Shown here piece after piece: positions 1-8,372 of a DNA stretch of 64,000 nucleotides. Positions within the stretch are counted from its first letter, which is position 1; every line of letters begins with the position of its first letter. This stretch comes from JBCDJI01 sp964351865. GTDB taxonomy: Bacteria > Verrucomicrobiota > Verrucomicrobiia > Methylacidiphilales > JBCBYL01. The DNA lies in NCBI GenBank assembly GCA_964351865.1, contig CAYGPJ010000001.1:62001-126000 (forward strand), read 5' to 3'. The notes under the pieces are model-generated. The model saw only the letters and a program-made list of their open reading frames with translations, was not told the DNA's origin and ran no database searches. The position numbers were made by a program, and so were the translations under genes.

Positions 1-501
1 GGCAACTTTCTTACCGAATTAAATCAAAGGCTTTGCACCATCCTGGCCCCCATATCCACTCCGATCTTTGTCACGGCCTGTTATCTGACCATCGAGCTTA
101 CCGAAGGAAAAGTGGTTTTTTCTAATGCGGCTCATCCATTGCCGATCCACCTTCACGAGCAATCCGGCGACATTGCATTGATCGACGGCAAGACTCATGA
201 GGGAATTTTCCCGTTGGGAATGGCCGATAGCTCCAGCTATAGCAATTCAGAGTTTTCCATGCACCCTGAGGATACCATTCTGCTCTATACCGACGGATTG
301 ACGGATATCGAGGTGGACGATGAGCAGCCATTTATGACCAGCGACCTGTTGGAGATTATTCGAACCATTAAAACATCAAATCAAACACCATTGCTGGACC
401 AGATTACCGATCAAATCGTATCACACTCGAAAAATCAGCAATTTGCAGATGACGTATGCATCCTTAGCGTTAAATATCTCTCGGCTAAGGACTATTCTTA
501 A
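1..501 (+). CDS. SpoIIE/RsbU-type PP2C serine phosphatase, C-terminal part
   Basis: The frame is open from base 1, so this is the 3' end of a longer gene; about 166 residues are visible. The stretch around VVFSNAAHPLPI followed by FPLGM and LLYTDGLTD is the C-terminal half of the SpoIIE-like PP2C fold. The Asp in YTDGLTD and the late Asp in FADDVCIL are the usual metal ligands. Proteins of this family dephosphorylate anti-sigma-factor antagonists or act as outputs of response regulators and sensors. The N-terminal sensor or receiver part lies outside the window, so the signal it responds to cannot be read. It is the only plus-strand gene before the mobile element. Confidence 0.85.
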   Translation, partial: GNFLTELNQRLCTILAPISTPIFVTACYLTIELTEGKVVFSNAAHPLPIHLHEQSGDIALIDGKTHEGIFPLGMADSSSYSNSEFSMHPEDTILLYTDGLTDIEVDDEQPFMTSDLLEIIRTIKTSNQTPLLDQITDQIVSHSKNQQFADDVCILSVKYLSAKDYS

Positions 502-892
502 GAGTAAGAACCTTAAAATGGTGTTTTCTAATGTAAGAAGCCTTACACCCGTCCTCCTACGCTCGAAGAGCTGCGGCGCGACAGGTAGGGTAAAGAGCAT
601 TATTGAATATCTCTGTAAAAAAATCTCTGAAAAAAATGACCACTCGAGGATCGTCATCATCCGTGCATGGAGATTCGCTATCAAACTTACATACAAGTTT
701 TTCTGCTTAGGTTTGTAAAGTATCCAGTAAAATGATGCTGAATTGGATCATCAGGTCTAAATTTGGCATTCAATTAGAGATACTGAGCGCAACACATCTC
801 TCTAATTTCATCCTCTACTCGATAATCTTGTCTTCCTTTTTACGTTCATAATAGTCAGGGGCATTGGTTGCTGAAGATTGTATCGTTCAATT
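502..892. other. Gene-free stretch before the mobile element
   Basis: About 390 bases lie between the convergent phosphatase gene and the 407-residue minus-strand gene. Short ORFs here overlap each other on opposite strands and lack recognisable domains. Apart from the hairpin-containing dispersed-type repeat at 550-585 I see nothing in it. The left boundary of the mobilizable element is probably within this stretch, but no direct repeat marks it. Confidence 0.5.
550..585. repeat. Probable dispersed intergenic repeat copy
   Basis: The segment contains GCTC-GAA-GAGC, a 4-bp hairpin, inside a GC-rich island (CCTCCTACGCTCGAAGAG) that stands out from AT-rich flanks. From memory it resembles a repeat found in intergenic spaces of many bacteria, often near GIY-YIG genes. 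Only this single copy is seen in the window, so the call rests on recall rather than on internal repetition. Confidence 0.3.
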
Positions 893-2116
893 TTATTCTT
901 TGAATGATCGTACATATCGCATTTTATAAGCTAATTTGCGCTGCTGCTTCGTGGTTTTTCTGCAAACGTAATACCAGGCTCTTACATTTTTTCTCAGCCG
1001 ATTACGCAGTCCGACAACCACGGAAGGCCAAGCGGTTTCTGGTTTTTCCAATTCCCGAATAAGTGTATCTGCATCGGTTTTCCATTCAGGGTTACGATCA
1101 AGGGTTGATTGCATTTTCAGGTTTTCAATTCTTTCCTGCGGTGATCCGCACAGGGAAAGTTGCTGATTGAGTATGGCCAGAATCAAGCCAATGTCTTTCG
1201 GGGGATCTGGAAATGAATTTACCCGCTCCGCTGACCTTTCCCACTCGTCCAGCAAGACGGTTTTTTCGTGATACTCCCCGAACAAATGACGTGAAAATTG
1301 CCTGAAAACCCGCTTAGAATCCCAAAGCCCCCTACAGTCCTCCGGAAGCAGCGAAAAGGCCTGTGAAACGCAAAATCCGGTCAAACGATCATGCCTCCGG
1401 CGGTGGTTCGGCTCATCTCGACCGGAATTTTCAATCATCGAATTGTTTTTCCCAGTAGAATCATCAAATTCAGTGCCGCAAAGCGGCCTAGATTCAATTT
1501 TGCCCCGTGGTAACTGACAAATATTAACTGTCTGAGTACTCTTTACTAGGTACATAGGTGCAGAATCCGCACTTTCAAATGTATAGGGAGAATTTAGGAA
1601 GCGTCGCCGGTGCCAATACTTCGCATTTTGCGACGGTTCAAAATCTGGCGATTTTAGACCCCCGCGCCGGTGACGGATACGGCCCGACCTTTTCTTTTTG
1701 TATTCAGGTGCATTTGGATTTTTCCGTTCGTCAGAGAAAAAGAAAAGAAGCTGCCCGTCGGTGTTGGGCTGCTCTGTCAGCCATGACTTTCTACAAACCA
1801 CAATCTGCCATGCGTGGTGTTTGGTTTGCTGGCTCATTACCTCAATGTGAAGATCCAAAGCGTCTGCGGCTTCTTTCAGCCGTTCGATTGCCGTCCTGTA
1901 TGCCCTCTTCTTGGGGCTGTGAGGTGATTTGAGTATCTTTGCTTCATTCAGCCTGAACGGTGCTCCGTTTGTGCGTGATAAAGTCGGCCTGATCCGTTTT
2001 TCAAAAAGCCAGACAGCGGCGGGAGTTAATTTTAGCTGCCGCTGCTCTTTAGTTCGTCGGCCATTACTGAATTTTTTGGGTTTAGGTTTTGGGGTGTATC
2101 TACTCCCCAAAGGCAA
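893..2116 (-). CDS. Uncharacterised basic protein at the end of the mobilization operon
   Basis: This is a 407-residue, Lys/Arg-rich soluble protein with no motif I recognise. The given start is a TTG codon (MPLGSRYTPKPKP). The same frame stays open upstream to a TAA near 2332 and encodes a plausible continuation (RHPHYAEHF, NWTDGEIDNLID, HKELALP) without any ATG, GTG or TTG. The true start may therefore be a CTG, or the protein may be produced by a -1 frameshift from the small membrane ORF that overlaps it. It follows the Clp-like ATPase gene in the same direction, which suggests a mobilization or replication accessory role, but the function is unknown. Confidence 0.6.
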   Translation of the reverse strand: MPLGSRYTPKPKPKKFSNGRRTKEQRQLKLTPAAVWLFEKRIRPTLSRTNGAPFRLNEAKILKSPHSPKKRAYRTAIERLKEAADALDLHIEVMSQQTKHHAWQIVVCRKSWLTEQPNTDGQLLFFFSDERKNPNAPEYKKKRSGRIRHRRGGLKSPDFEPSQNAKYWHRRRFLNSPYTFESADSAPMYLVKSTQTVNICQLPRGKIESRPLCGTEFDDSTGKNNSMIENSGRDEPNHRRRHDRLTGFCVSQAFSLLPEDCRGLWDSKRVFRQFSRHLFGEYHEKTVLLDEWERSAERVNSFPDPPKDIGLILAILNQQLSLCGSPQERIENLKMQSTLDRNPEWKTDADTLIRELEKPETAWPSVVVGLRNRLRKNVRAWYYVCRKTTKQQRKLAYKMRYVRSFKE

Positions 2117-2244
2117 AGCCAGCTCTTTGTGAGCGAGGTACCGTGAGCGGTGTTCCGCCTCATCAATGAGATTATCAATTTCCCCATCAGTCCAGTTTTT
2201 GAAGTGCTCGGCATAATGCGGATGCCTCTGGCATATGGAGCGTT

Positions 2245-2412
2245 TTAATTCTCGATCATTGTCGCGGGATGCCAGTACTTTCCTAAGAAAGCGGCTCCGC
2301 TTGTAATGAGCGGATAGGTACAGTGTTTTTTATTTCTGCCCAGACGGTATAAAAGTGCAGCTCCGCCGATTAAAGTAATCGTGAAAATACTTGCAAAAGA
2401 GAGCAAAGCCAT
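2245..2412 (-). CDS. Small membrane protein, possibly the 5' part of a frameshifted gene
   Basis: ATG at 2412-2410 opens a 55-residue ORF beginning MALLSFASIFTITLIGG, with one clear transmembrane segment (about residues 3-22) followed by a basic stretch, LGRNKKH. No good ribosome-binding site is adjacent. A run of six A at 2328-2333 (coding sense) lies in the KK codons. A -1 slip there would join the membrane segment to the frame that leads into the 407-residue protein. It could be an independent small protein or the N-terminus of that gene. Confidence 0.4.
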   Translation of the reverse strand: MALLSFASIFTITLIGGAALLYRLGRNKKHCTYPLITSGAAFLGKYWHPATMIEN

Positions 2413-2489
2413 AGATAGTAGACGGACTCTGATACCCGCCTTTTATGGCTTTCCTCCCTCAGTCGTTTTATAGCGGCTGGGGGATTTTT

Positions 2490-3392
2490 TTAGTTTTTTA
2501 TCATCAAGCTGGAGCTATCCAGCGCGGGAATGATTAATCCCGTTGTCGGTAAATTCTGCTTAAAGTTGCGGCGTATCGCGGCCATGATGTGTCGCTCTAC
2601 TTCCCTCCGGACATTCCTCGCTCCTTTATCCGGTGTAATGGCTTTCTTAGCCAGCCAGTAGATCGAATCTTCATTCAGATCGATATTATGGCCTAGTTTT
2701 AACAATCTGTTTTGTAGGGTAGTAAATTCGATTTTGATAATTTCTCTTTGGGCTTTTGGATTAAGCTTTCTGAAAATAATAATCTCGTCGAATCGTCCGA
2801 TGAATTCAGGTCGGAGTTCGTCATAAAGACAATCAGTCACCGTCCGTTCAAGAGCACGGGTTTTGACATAATCCGGTGCGTCCATTATTTCTTCGCCACC
2901 GATATTGGATGTCATCACTACGATAAATTTTGATACGTTGTACCTGGTGCCGTGAGCGTTGGTAATTGTCGCATCATTGAGTATTTGCAGATAGAGATCC
3001 AAAATCAGCGGATTTGCTTTTTCCATCTCGTCGAAAAGTAAGACCCCTTCCTGATTATTATCCAAAACGTCAGAAATACGGCCCTTATATCCACCCGGCT
3101 CACCGATCAGAGTCTTTACATGGTCGTGGTGCGAAAACTCCGACATATCAAATTTAAAAAACTTCTCCGGCCCGTATATGTATTCTGCGAATTTTGCTGT
3201 GGTCATGGTTTTCCCTACTCCGGTAGTTCCTAAGAGCAGCATGGAAACTAAGGGCCGGTTCGGGTCGGACATGCCCATCATCACATTTTCAAGTGAGCCG
3301 GATATATTCTCTATGGCCTCACCTTGTCCAATGATTCTTTGGGTAAGATGGTCTTTCAGCAAAAGTATTTTATCGTTTGTGTGAGTGATCAT
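2490..3392 (-). CDS. ClpA/ClpB-like AAA+ ATPase, single domain
   Basis: This is a single AAA+ module of the Clp/Hsp100 C-terminal type (AAA_2 plus ClpB D2-like small domain), about 300 residues. It has Walker A GTTGVGKT (residues 55-62 from the chosen start) and Walker B VLLFDEMEKANP. The sensor region is VVMTSNIGG and an arginine-finger-like segment is ELRPEFIGRFDE. A longer ORF begins at 3440, but the ATG at 3392 lies two bases after the stop of the coupling-protein gene (TAA-C-ATG), which favours translational coupling. Full Clp proteins are two to three times longer and carry an N-domain. A stand-alone module in an operon with a relaxase and coupling protein suggests remodelling of a transfer or replication complex (inference). 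Confidence 0.8.
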   Translation of the reverse strand: MITHTNDKILLLKDHLTQRIIGQGEAIENISGSLENVMMGMSDPNRPLVSMLLLGTTGVGKTMTTAKFAEYIYGPEKFFKFDMSEFSHHDHVKTLIGEPGGYKGRISDVLDNNQEGVLLFDEMEKANPLILDLYLQILNDATITNAHGTRYNVSKFIVVMTSNIGGEEIMDAPDYVKTRALERTVTDCLYDELRPEFIGRFDEIIIFRKLNPKAQREIIKIEFTTLQNRLLKLGHNIDLNEDSIYWLAKKAITPDKGARNVRREVERHIMAAIRRNFKQNLPTTGLIIPALDSSSLMIKN

Positions 3393-3393
3393 G

Positions 3394-5217
3394 TTAATAC
3401 AGCAGTTCCAGATATCTTTCAGAGATTTGACCTTTATCATCCAGAGGAGGTAGAACTACTCTATGGTTTTCCCCTTCCGCATGAGTGACTACACATTCAA
3501 AAATTTTCATTTTCCTCAAATCAGGGGGTTTAATGATGTAAGTTTCCCTCTCTTGTTCAGAGACACTTTTGCCACCTCTCGAATAGGAATATGACCGCTT
3601 CCACTCGGTTACTTCTCCGATGTCCTCAGCATCCATTACCGCACTTTTCTTGCTTGCTGACTGGTAGGTCATTTGATTTTTTAAGTTGAGTAACAGCACT
3701 TCCAGATTGTGCTCTTTCTTGAGCCTAGGGAGTAGTGATCGTTTTGATTGAGTGGCAAAAACAACGGTGCATAAAGCCTCACGGATTTTATCTACTACGT
3801 TGTGATCGGCTAGACCGTCCTCATTGGCTGTTACCACGCCTTGCGCTTCATCTGCAATGAAGCAAAGAAGATTTTTACGCAGCCACTTGACTATGTTCCA
3901 TTTGTAATCGAATCGGTTCAGAGCGTGTTGGTAATAAGTCAGTTTGAGAAAGGTAAAGATGTAATCCCGTTCAGCCTGAAATTTTTGAGGCATAGAAACA
4001 CAAATAATTTTACCTTTATCAATGTCGTCAAATTCGATCGTATTCGGTTGATCGGAACTGAAGATTTCCTCGATTTCCGGAATGGAGAAGACCTGCAAGT
4101 AGTTGGTGATTGTTCCCTTAATACCTTCAAGCTGGTCATCTGCAGGTATCAGGTATTTCTCCTCCCAGTGAAGAGCCAGACGGTAAGAATTAGGCCATAG
4201 GTCTTCGCTGATAACCGCGACTATTGAACTAATACCCGTATAGTCAACAACACTGTGCTGTTCTACAGGCTCAGAGAGCAAAGCGGGGTTTAATTCACTG
4301 TGAAACTTCTGTAGAACGGATGAAAGTTCCGTAGATGTAATATTCGGATTCTCGTTTTTAATATCACTGACTACTCCATTTCTGGTTTCGTGAAACTGCT
4401 GTTTTCTTATTTCTCCTGCATCCGCTATAAATTCATTATATTTATCGGCATCGAATTTCCGCAGGTATTCCAGAATTTCGAATGCAGTTCTTCGATAAAG
4501 CAGGTTAACGATTTTGTTTAACTCACTCGTTGAAGTGAGCGCTCGAAATACCACCGAAAATCTCGGGATTTCTTGAATTTCTTGTAATGACTCCAGGCAT
4601 TTTGCGATGTGGATGCCTGCCTGGGTTTTAAAGAAGGCTTTATCATCTGAACCTTGAACAGAGCTAGCCGTATCAACGACGATTTTTGCTTTTGTCGCCC
4701 ATGTCATACCGGGATAAGAAGCCAGATTATATCTCTGCTTCTCTTTTGGTATTTGAGTGCCGGAGTTTTTTATGAGCTGAAGTATTTTAGGTTCTAAATT
4801 ATCGAGACTGACAGCAAGGTTAATGAAGTTATTCTCTTTCCCGTAATGCTTGGCGATCTCTTGGAAGGCGATCCAGAGAACGCATTTTGGATCAATGACT
4901 AACCCACCCCAATTTGGGAAAAAGGTATAGAGCAAGTGCGCAATCCTCATTAAACCGGAAACTGTTTTCCCCGACCCAGTTGAACCTGTGATCAACCATC
5001 CGCGACAAAAGGTATCTGGATCGTATGCAAATCGGACACCTTTTAAAAAGGCAACCAGTTCCTTTCTCCTTTTTACGAACAGCGTATGGCAGGAGTTGAG
5101 CCCTATCGCCGCCGGCACCAGTGACAGATAAGCCAACGGCAGATCCAGATTGATCAATAACTGGTACGCAAAAAACCAGTTAAAGCTAATGACCAGCAGA
5201 TCAAAAATCTTCTTCAT
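3394..5217 (-). CDS. Type IV coupling protein (VirD4/TraD-like ATPase)
   Basis: The protein starts MKKIFDLLVISFNW with two hydrophobic N-terminal segments (about residues 4-40). Walker A GSTGSGKT is at about 78-85 and Walker B LLCFIADEAQG lies in the C-terminal third. These features define an inner-membrane FtsK/VirD4-type DNA pump that docks a relaxase-bound strand to a type IV secretion channel. The ATG at 5217 overlaps the 3' end of the preceding gene; a longer reading to 5268 is basic and unlike the family. It lies directly downstream of the relaxase gene, as in many mobilization modules. No other type IV secretion genes are visible, so the element probably uses channel components encoded elsewhere. 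Confidence 0.8.
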   Translation of the reverse strand: MKKIFDLLVISFNWFFAYQLLINLDLPLAYLSLVPAAIGLNSCHTLFVKRRKELVAFLKGVRFAYDPDTFCRGWLITGSTGSGKTVSGLMRIAHLLYTFFPNWGGLVIDPKCVLWIAFQEIAKHYGKENNFINLAVSLDNLEPKILQLIKNSGTQIPKEKQRYNLASYPGMTWATKAKIVVDTASSVQGSDDKAFFKTQAGIHIAKCLESLQEIQEIPRFSVVFRALTSTSELNKIVNLLYRRTAFEILEYLRKFDADKYNEFIADAGEIRKQQFHETRNGVVSDIKNENPNITSTELSSVLQKFHSELNPALLSEPVEQHSVVDYTGISSIVAVISEDLWPNSYRLALHWEEKYLIPADDQLEGIKGTITNYLQVFSIPEIEEIFSSDQPNTIEFDDIDKGKIICVSMPQKFQAERDYIFTFLKLTYYQHALNRFDYKWNIVKWLRKNLLCFIADEAQGVVTANEDGLADHNVVDKIREALCTVVFATQSKRSLLPRLKKEHNLEVLLLNLKNQMTYQSASKKSAVMDAEDIGEVTEWKRSYSYSRGGKSVSEQERETYIIKPPDLRKMKIFECVVTHAEGENHRVVLPPLDDKGQISERYLELLY

Positions 5218-5554
5218 AGGATTCTGCTGGTTCGTTCTTTGAACCCGCCTCTGCCTCCGTCGAAGCAATGTGAGACGGTTGGAAGTTCCGACAAAGCCAA
5301 GCGTGTAATTCTGATTGGTTGTCAGTAATACTGACAGAATAGCCTTTGTGATTTACGACCGTGATTGTCTTTTCGTCGTCCTCTTCATCCGCTGGAGGTA
5401 TTATCATCTGATACCAGCTATCGATATCGTCCGGACGAAAACAAAAATTCTTAAATTTATAGAATTTTTTAGATACTACGTCCCTCTCTGCGGATGATTT
5501 CAGAGGAGGTTTTTTGAACACGGGCGTTTGCAACGCAGGTGACTTTGGTTTCAT
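5201..5554 (-). CDS. Hypothetical protein between relaxase and coupling-protein genes
   Basis: This is a 117-residue soluble protein with an acidic middle (PADEEDDEKT) and acidic C-terminus (AESYEEDF). No domain is recognised. It overlaps the relaxase gene by 86 bases at its 5' end and the coupling-protein start at its 3' end. That places it in the same transcript and implies coupled translation. The position suggests an adaptor between relaxosome and coupling protein, but nothing in the sequence proves it. Confidence 0.6.
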   Translation of the reverse strand: MKPKSPALQTPVFKKPPLKSSAERDVVSKKFYKFKNFCFRPDDIDSWYQMIIPPADEEDDEKTITVVNHKGYSVSITDNQSELHAWLCRNFQPSHIASTEAEAGSKNEPAESYEEDF

Positions 5555-6611
5555 TTTTCAACCTGACTGCTTGTTTCAAGCTGTTAAAGAAGCTTCTGGC
5601 TCTCCGGAAGCGACCGGCCAGCTTTTGGTAATTGGCGTTTGGATCTTCGTGCCGACGCTTAATTCTTTTCTCAATGGAGACTAATTTTCGTCTGGCTGCC
5701 TCCAAATGCAGATCATCTGCAGGTATTTTTGGGGCGTAGAAATATTTCTGATTTCTTCGGACAGAGGAAAATGATTTAAACGCTTCCGGATCCCCGGTGA
5801 TTTTTTCCCATTTCAGGGCATTGCGATTTACAGTTGCCTTGATCTGCCCGATTTTGTTTTTTTGCCATGTGTTCGTTTTCGATCCCTTTAAGGCTGAACT
5901 GATCCCCACATCGTGCCCTTTTTCGGTCTTCGGGTTTACGAAGACATGAATATGAAGGTTGTTTGTGTCGTGATGGATTCCGTAGGCATAGCCAAGTCGA
6001 TCTCCCGGGTGATAAACTTCCGCAAATTTTCTCAATGAATCACGCATGATCGACTGAACGACCATATCCGTATTGATTCCCTTTTTCTCAATGTCTTTCT
6101 GGAATTTTGAATCGAGCGAAAAAATCAATTTATGCCCCATCTTGATTTTTTTATTTTCGCTTCCCGGGGCAGTGTGTCGTCTGATGTGGTCTCCCCATGC
6201 TTTCAGAATCCGTTTCTTCCTGATCTCATTGTCCAGAGCAAGAGGGCCAGACTCTCCCTCAGATTGCATCTTCACGAGTTCAGAATGCAAAAACCCGCCA
6301 GCGTGGACTTGACTAACCTCCTCTTTACTCAAGTATCCGATTCCCTGAATAATTTTCCCTTCCCCAATAGCTTTTACTTCTGAGGTCTCATCGAGGTAAT
6401 CGATGTTCAGATTCTTAATTGTTCCGAAACAGGTGGATGTTTTCCTAAACAAAACAGGTGCATAAGCTTTAGCTTTTGCTCGCTTACCTGATCCCGGTAA
6501 TTTAATGGACGGAAGAGATGGGTAAGCGCTTTGCTCTGGGGCTTCGCCGCCGTATGCAATTAGTGCTTGCGGGGGCTTTTTCTTCTTCCGGTATTTTCCG
6601 GCCTGAGTCAT
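5469..6611 (-). CDS. Relaxase/mobilization nuclease (HUH type)
   Basis: The protein has 380 residues. It contains the metal-binding histidine motif YGIHHDTNNLHIHVFVNP (about residues 210-227), the HUH signature of MobA/VirD2-type relaxases. These enzymes nick the transferred strand at oriT through a tyrosine; I could not assign the catalytic Tyr. The N-terminal 100 residues are Lys-rich and not obviously catalytic, so the relaxase domain is displaced from the usual N-terminal position. That is unusual for VirD2 but known in some MOB families. The start codon overlaps the stop of the accessory gene upstream (ATGA). The hairpin-rich region at 6944-7153 is the candidate target. Confidence 0.8.
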   Translation of the reverse strand: MTQAGKYRKKKKPPQALIAYGGEAPEQSAYPSLPSIKLPGSGKRAKAKAYAPVLFRKTSTCFGTIKNLNIDYLDETSEVKAIGEGKIIQGIGYLSKEEVSQVHAGGFLHSELVKMQSEGESGPLALDNEIRKKRILKAWGDHIRRHTAPGSENKKIKMGHKLIFSLDSKFQKDIEKKGINTDMVVQSIMRDSLRKFAEVYHPGDRLGYAYGIHHDTNNLHIHVFVNPKTEKGHDVGISSALKGSKTNTWQKNKIGQIKATVNRNALKWEKITGDPEAFKSFSSVRRNQKYFYAPKIPADDLHLEAARRKLVSIEKRIKRRHEDPNANYQKLAGRFRRARSFFNSLKQAVRLKNETKVTCVANARVQKTSSEIIRREGRSI

Positions 6612-6913
6612 GCCCGAATTTCTTCCTGAATGTCTTTGGTGACTACCAAGAGCAAATCCAGTTTCTTCGATATTCCGTTGATACTCGAATCCCCCTTTCT
6701 TTCACGCTCTAAAGCCTCATAGACGGCTTTATGGGCAACTTCGTGGATATCCACATTCCATTTCCTTGAAAGCTCTTGTAGAGCCTTTCTGAAGGTTTCG
6801 TTGGATTCGATACGAATCCTATCTCGATGAGATGTTCCCATAAGCGCAGTCCGGCTCCGACCGGCGTAGCGTTTAAAAGTCTCCCGATTGATGCCTAGCT
6901 TGTGCGCCAGCAC
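6608..6913 (-). CDS. Relaxosome accessory protein (MobC-like)
   Basis: This 101-residue protein starts with GTG. Its N-terminus (HKLGINRETFKRYAGRSR) looks like a DNA-binding segment and its C-terminal part is helical and charged (KKLDLLLVVTKDIQEE). It ends in an ATGA overlap with the relaxase start. Small helical proteins encoded just before a relaxase usually bind oriT and help nicking. A second in-frame ATG (MGTSHRDR) gives a shorter alternative. The 21-bp palindrome at 6944-6964 lies 30 bases upstream and may be its operator or binding site. Confidence 0.6.
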   Translation of the reverse strand: MLAHKLGINRETFKRYAGRSRTALMGTSHRDRIRIESNETFRKALQELSRKWNVDIHEVAHKAVYEALERERKGDSSINGISKKLDLLLVVTKDIQEEIRA

Positions 6914-6943
6914 GAAGCGTCAGGCTGAAAGAGGGAGTCTTTT

Positions 6944-6964
6944 GTAAGTGTGGACCACACTTAC
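6944..6964. promoter_or_regulatory. 21-bp perfect palindrome upstream of the mob genes
   Basis: Arms GTAAGTGTGG and CCACACTTAC are exact reverse complements around a single A. It lies 30 bases upstream of the accessory mobilization gene and at the edge of the hairpin cluster. It is either an operator for the mob operon or part of the origin of transfer. Confidence 0.65.
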
Positions 6965-7189
6965 TATCCTGCCTCTCAAAGATGAGACCACGAAAGGCCG
7001 TACGTAGTGAAACGGAGTGTAGGCATTTTGGGGTTTGATCTTTGAGGGTTTTCCGGTGTGTAACCGGATTATTTTGTCCTGCTTTGCAGGTTGCAGTTCA
7101 AAAAACGGTCTTCGACCGAGCTATTGGGGAAAGGAAATAGGAGGTTATTTCCTCTTTGTTTCCTGTAATCACCATCTAACTAGAGTGAC
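6965..7189. other. Candidate origin of transfer (hairpin cluster)
   Basis: Within about 200 bases there are four further short perfect inverted repeats. They are CCGGT/ACCGG (7053-7067), CCTGC/GCAGG (7078-7090), CGGTC/GACCG (7106-7118) and AGGAAATA/TATTTCCT (7132-7153). With the 21-bp palindrome next door and the relaxase operon immediately downstream, this is the most likely oriT of the element. The nic site itself cannot be placed. Confidence 0.5.
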
Positions 7190-7208
7190 GTTTCCTGTTC
7201 GTTTCCTG
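7190..7208. repeat. GTTTCCTG iteron pair (site A)
   Basis: Two copies of GTTTCCTG start at 7190 and 7201, an 11-bp period that is one helical turn. A third, unphased copy is at 7158-7165. The same pair, with the same TTC spacer, recurs at 8984-9002 and in the array at 10749-10810. This copy lies on the upstream side of the mobilization operon. Confidence 0.65.
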
Positions 7209-7431
7209 ACTTATAGGCCAATCTTAGTTTTAGCGACTTAAAAACCGCTTAGGCATATCCAAGAACGACCGAAGGAAGGAAATTGAATCTATATCGCCTT
7301 GTTCGATGCTTTGGGTGGAATTATTAACATTACTATTTGAAAAATAAAATTTAGGTATGGAACCAGCAATAATATAAATAGCCACGTTCTTCAACCTGCG
7401 CTTCTAAGTTTAGGCATATCGAAATATATTA
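7209..7431. other. Spacer between oriT region and small membrane gene
   Basis: This is an AT-rich stretch with no convincing ORF. An 11-base direct repeat, TTAGGCATATC, occurs at 7249-7259 and 7410-7420 near its two ends. I see no other structure. Confidence 0.4.
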
Positions 7432-7620
7432 TCATGGATAAAAAAATACCAATATGGTTACTGCCGCCATGAGTCCGGCTGTAGTGGAATCTACTTCAAA
7501 TTTAGCGATTAGTGTCAGCATGGCTATGATGGCCAAGATAAATAGGATCACCCTGATCAAATATTGAATTCGGCCTATCACTTTAGATGGAAGGAATCTA
7601 TTTATTTTATTTGCAGTCAA
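7432..7620 (-). CDS. Small two-helix membrane protein
   Basis: This is a 62-residue protein with two hydrophobic segments (about residues 20-40 and 46-61) and a basic N-terminus. Its start overlaps the stop of the dioxygenase-like gene (ATGA-type), so it is the last gene of a three-gene unit with the Cys/Gly-tailed protein and the dioxygenase-like protein. It is not a family I recognise. An immunity or export helper would fit the context, but that is speculation. Confidence 0.55.
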   Translation of the reverse strand: MTANKINRFLPSKVIGRIQYLIRVILFILAIIAMLTLIAKFEVDSTTAGLMAAVTILVFFYP

Positions 7621-8372
7621 AAGTGACTCACGCTCGGTAGCGCGTTGAGTCCACCACCTTGTTCTCCGATTTCGTTCAGCGTTGAAATTAGGTAACGGCG
7701 ATGATGTCTCTGCGACGAAGGAGAGAGTGAACTACGATTGTGGATAAACCGGCCATTTCGAATTGTGATCAAATCTCCAGTCTTCAGATGAACGTCTTGA
7801 GCGTTTCTCGATTCTTTGTCTATCACAGTCTTCAAGCGGTCAACCAGCGAGATTTGTATAGAACTGATGTCTGGAAAATCTAACCATGGTGTGAAATTCA
7901 ATAGAAGCTTCCCATCAGAACCTTCCCGAAGGAGTGGAAAATCGGAATAGCTACGCAGAATAGATTCGTGTGGCTTATATTGCTTCGGCGTTCGACAAGC
8001 AATGCCCTTCAACTTCTTAAGTTCACTTTCGGCGAAGGCAGACAGTATTTGATCTATGTGAATCAGCCTAAGAAACTCATTAGGATGCCCCTCGGCCATG
8101 CAGAACCAAGCAATAATTGATGCAGCTGGTGCATCGTTATGCCAAAGCATTGGCTTGCGGGTTTGTAGTGCTGATCTTGGGGTAGACAAAATCTTCACAT
8201 CTGTCACAAGACAAATTTGTCCTAGCCTCAAGACAATGCCTTCCACCTGTTTAGGTGTGACATTGTGCTGCAAATGGAGGTCTCGCATAAGCGTTCGCGA
8301 CCAATAATACCGAGCTTTCAGCAATTGTCCGATGTGAAACAGCAGCCGCAGCCGCCGCCACCATTGCTGCAA
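7617..8372 (-). CDS. Putative Fe(II)/2-oxoglutarate dioxygenase (TauD/clavaminate synthase-like)
   Basis: Two features point to the TauD/asparagine-oxygenase superfamily. One is an HxD-type facial triad segment, MLWHNDAPAASIIAW. The other is a distal segment, TGDLITIRNGRFIHNR, followed by RRYLIS, which matches the C-terminal His and the 2-oxoglutarate-binding Arg of that fold. At 251 residues it is shorter than most family members (about 300). The ATG at 8372 overlaps the preceding gene by 55 bases. An in-frame TTG at 8324-8322, overlapping the upstream TGA, gives a tightly coupled 235-residue alternative that removes a basic leader unlike the family. It probably hydroxylates or desaturates an amino acid or peptide; the substrate is unknown. 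Confidence 0.45.
   Translation of the reverse strand: MQQWWRRLRLLFHIGQLLKARYYWSRTLMRDLHLQHNVTPKQVEGIVLRLGQICLVTDVKILSTPRSALQTRKPMLWHNDAPAASIIAWFCMAEGHPNEFLRLIHIDQILSAFAESELKKLKGIACRTPKQYKPHESILRSYSDFPLLREGSDGKLLLNFTPWLDFPDISSIQISLVDRLKTVIDKESRNAQDVHLKTGDLITIRNGRFIHNRSSLSPSSQRHHRRYLISTLNEIGEQGGGLNALPSVSHF

Noticed and set aside
443..718. 91-residue plus-strand ORF and its 91-residue minus-strand mirror (421-696)
   Set aside because: They overlap each other and the phosphatase 3' end, use unrelated residue patterns, and have no ribosome site or domain.
2456..2490. Rho-independent terminator after the AAA+ gene
   Set aside because: A 10-bp stem with two G-U pairs and a T-run exists, but the T-run follows the hairpin on the plus strand, opposite to the genes there. 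On the minus strand it has mismatches and no T-run.
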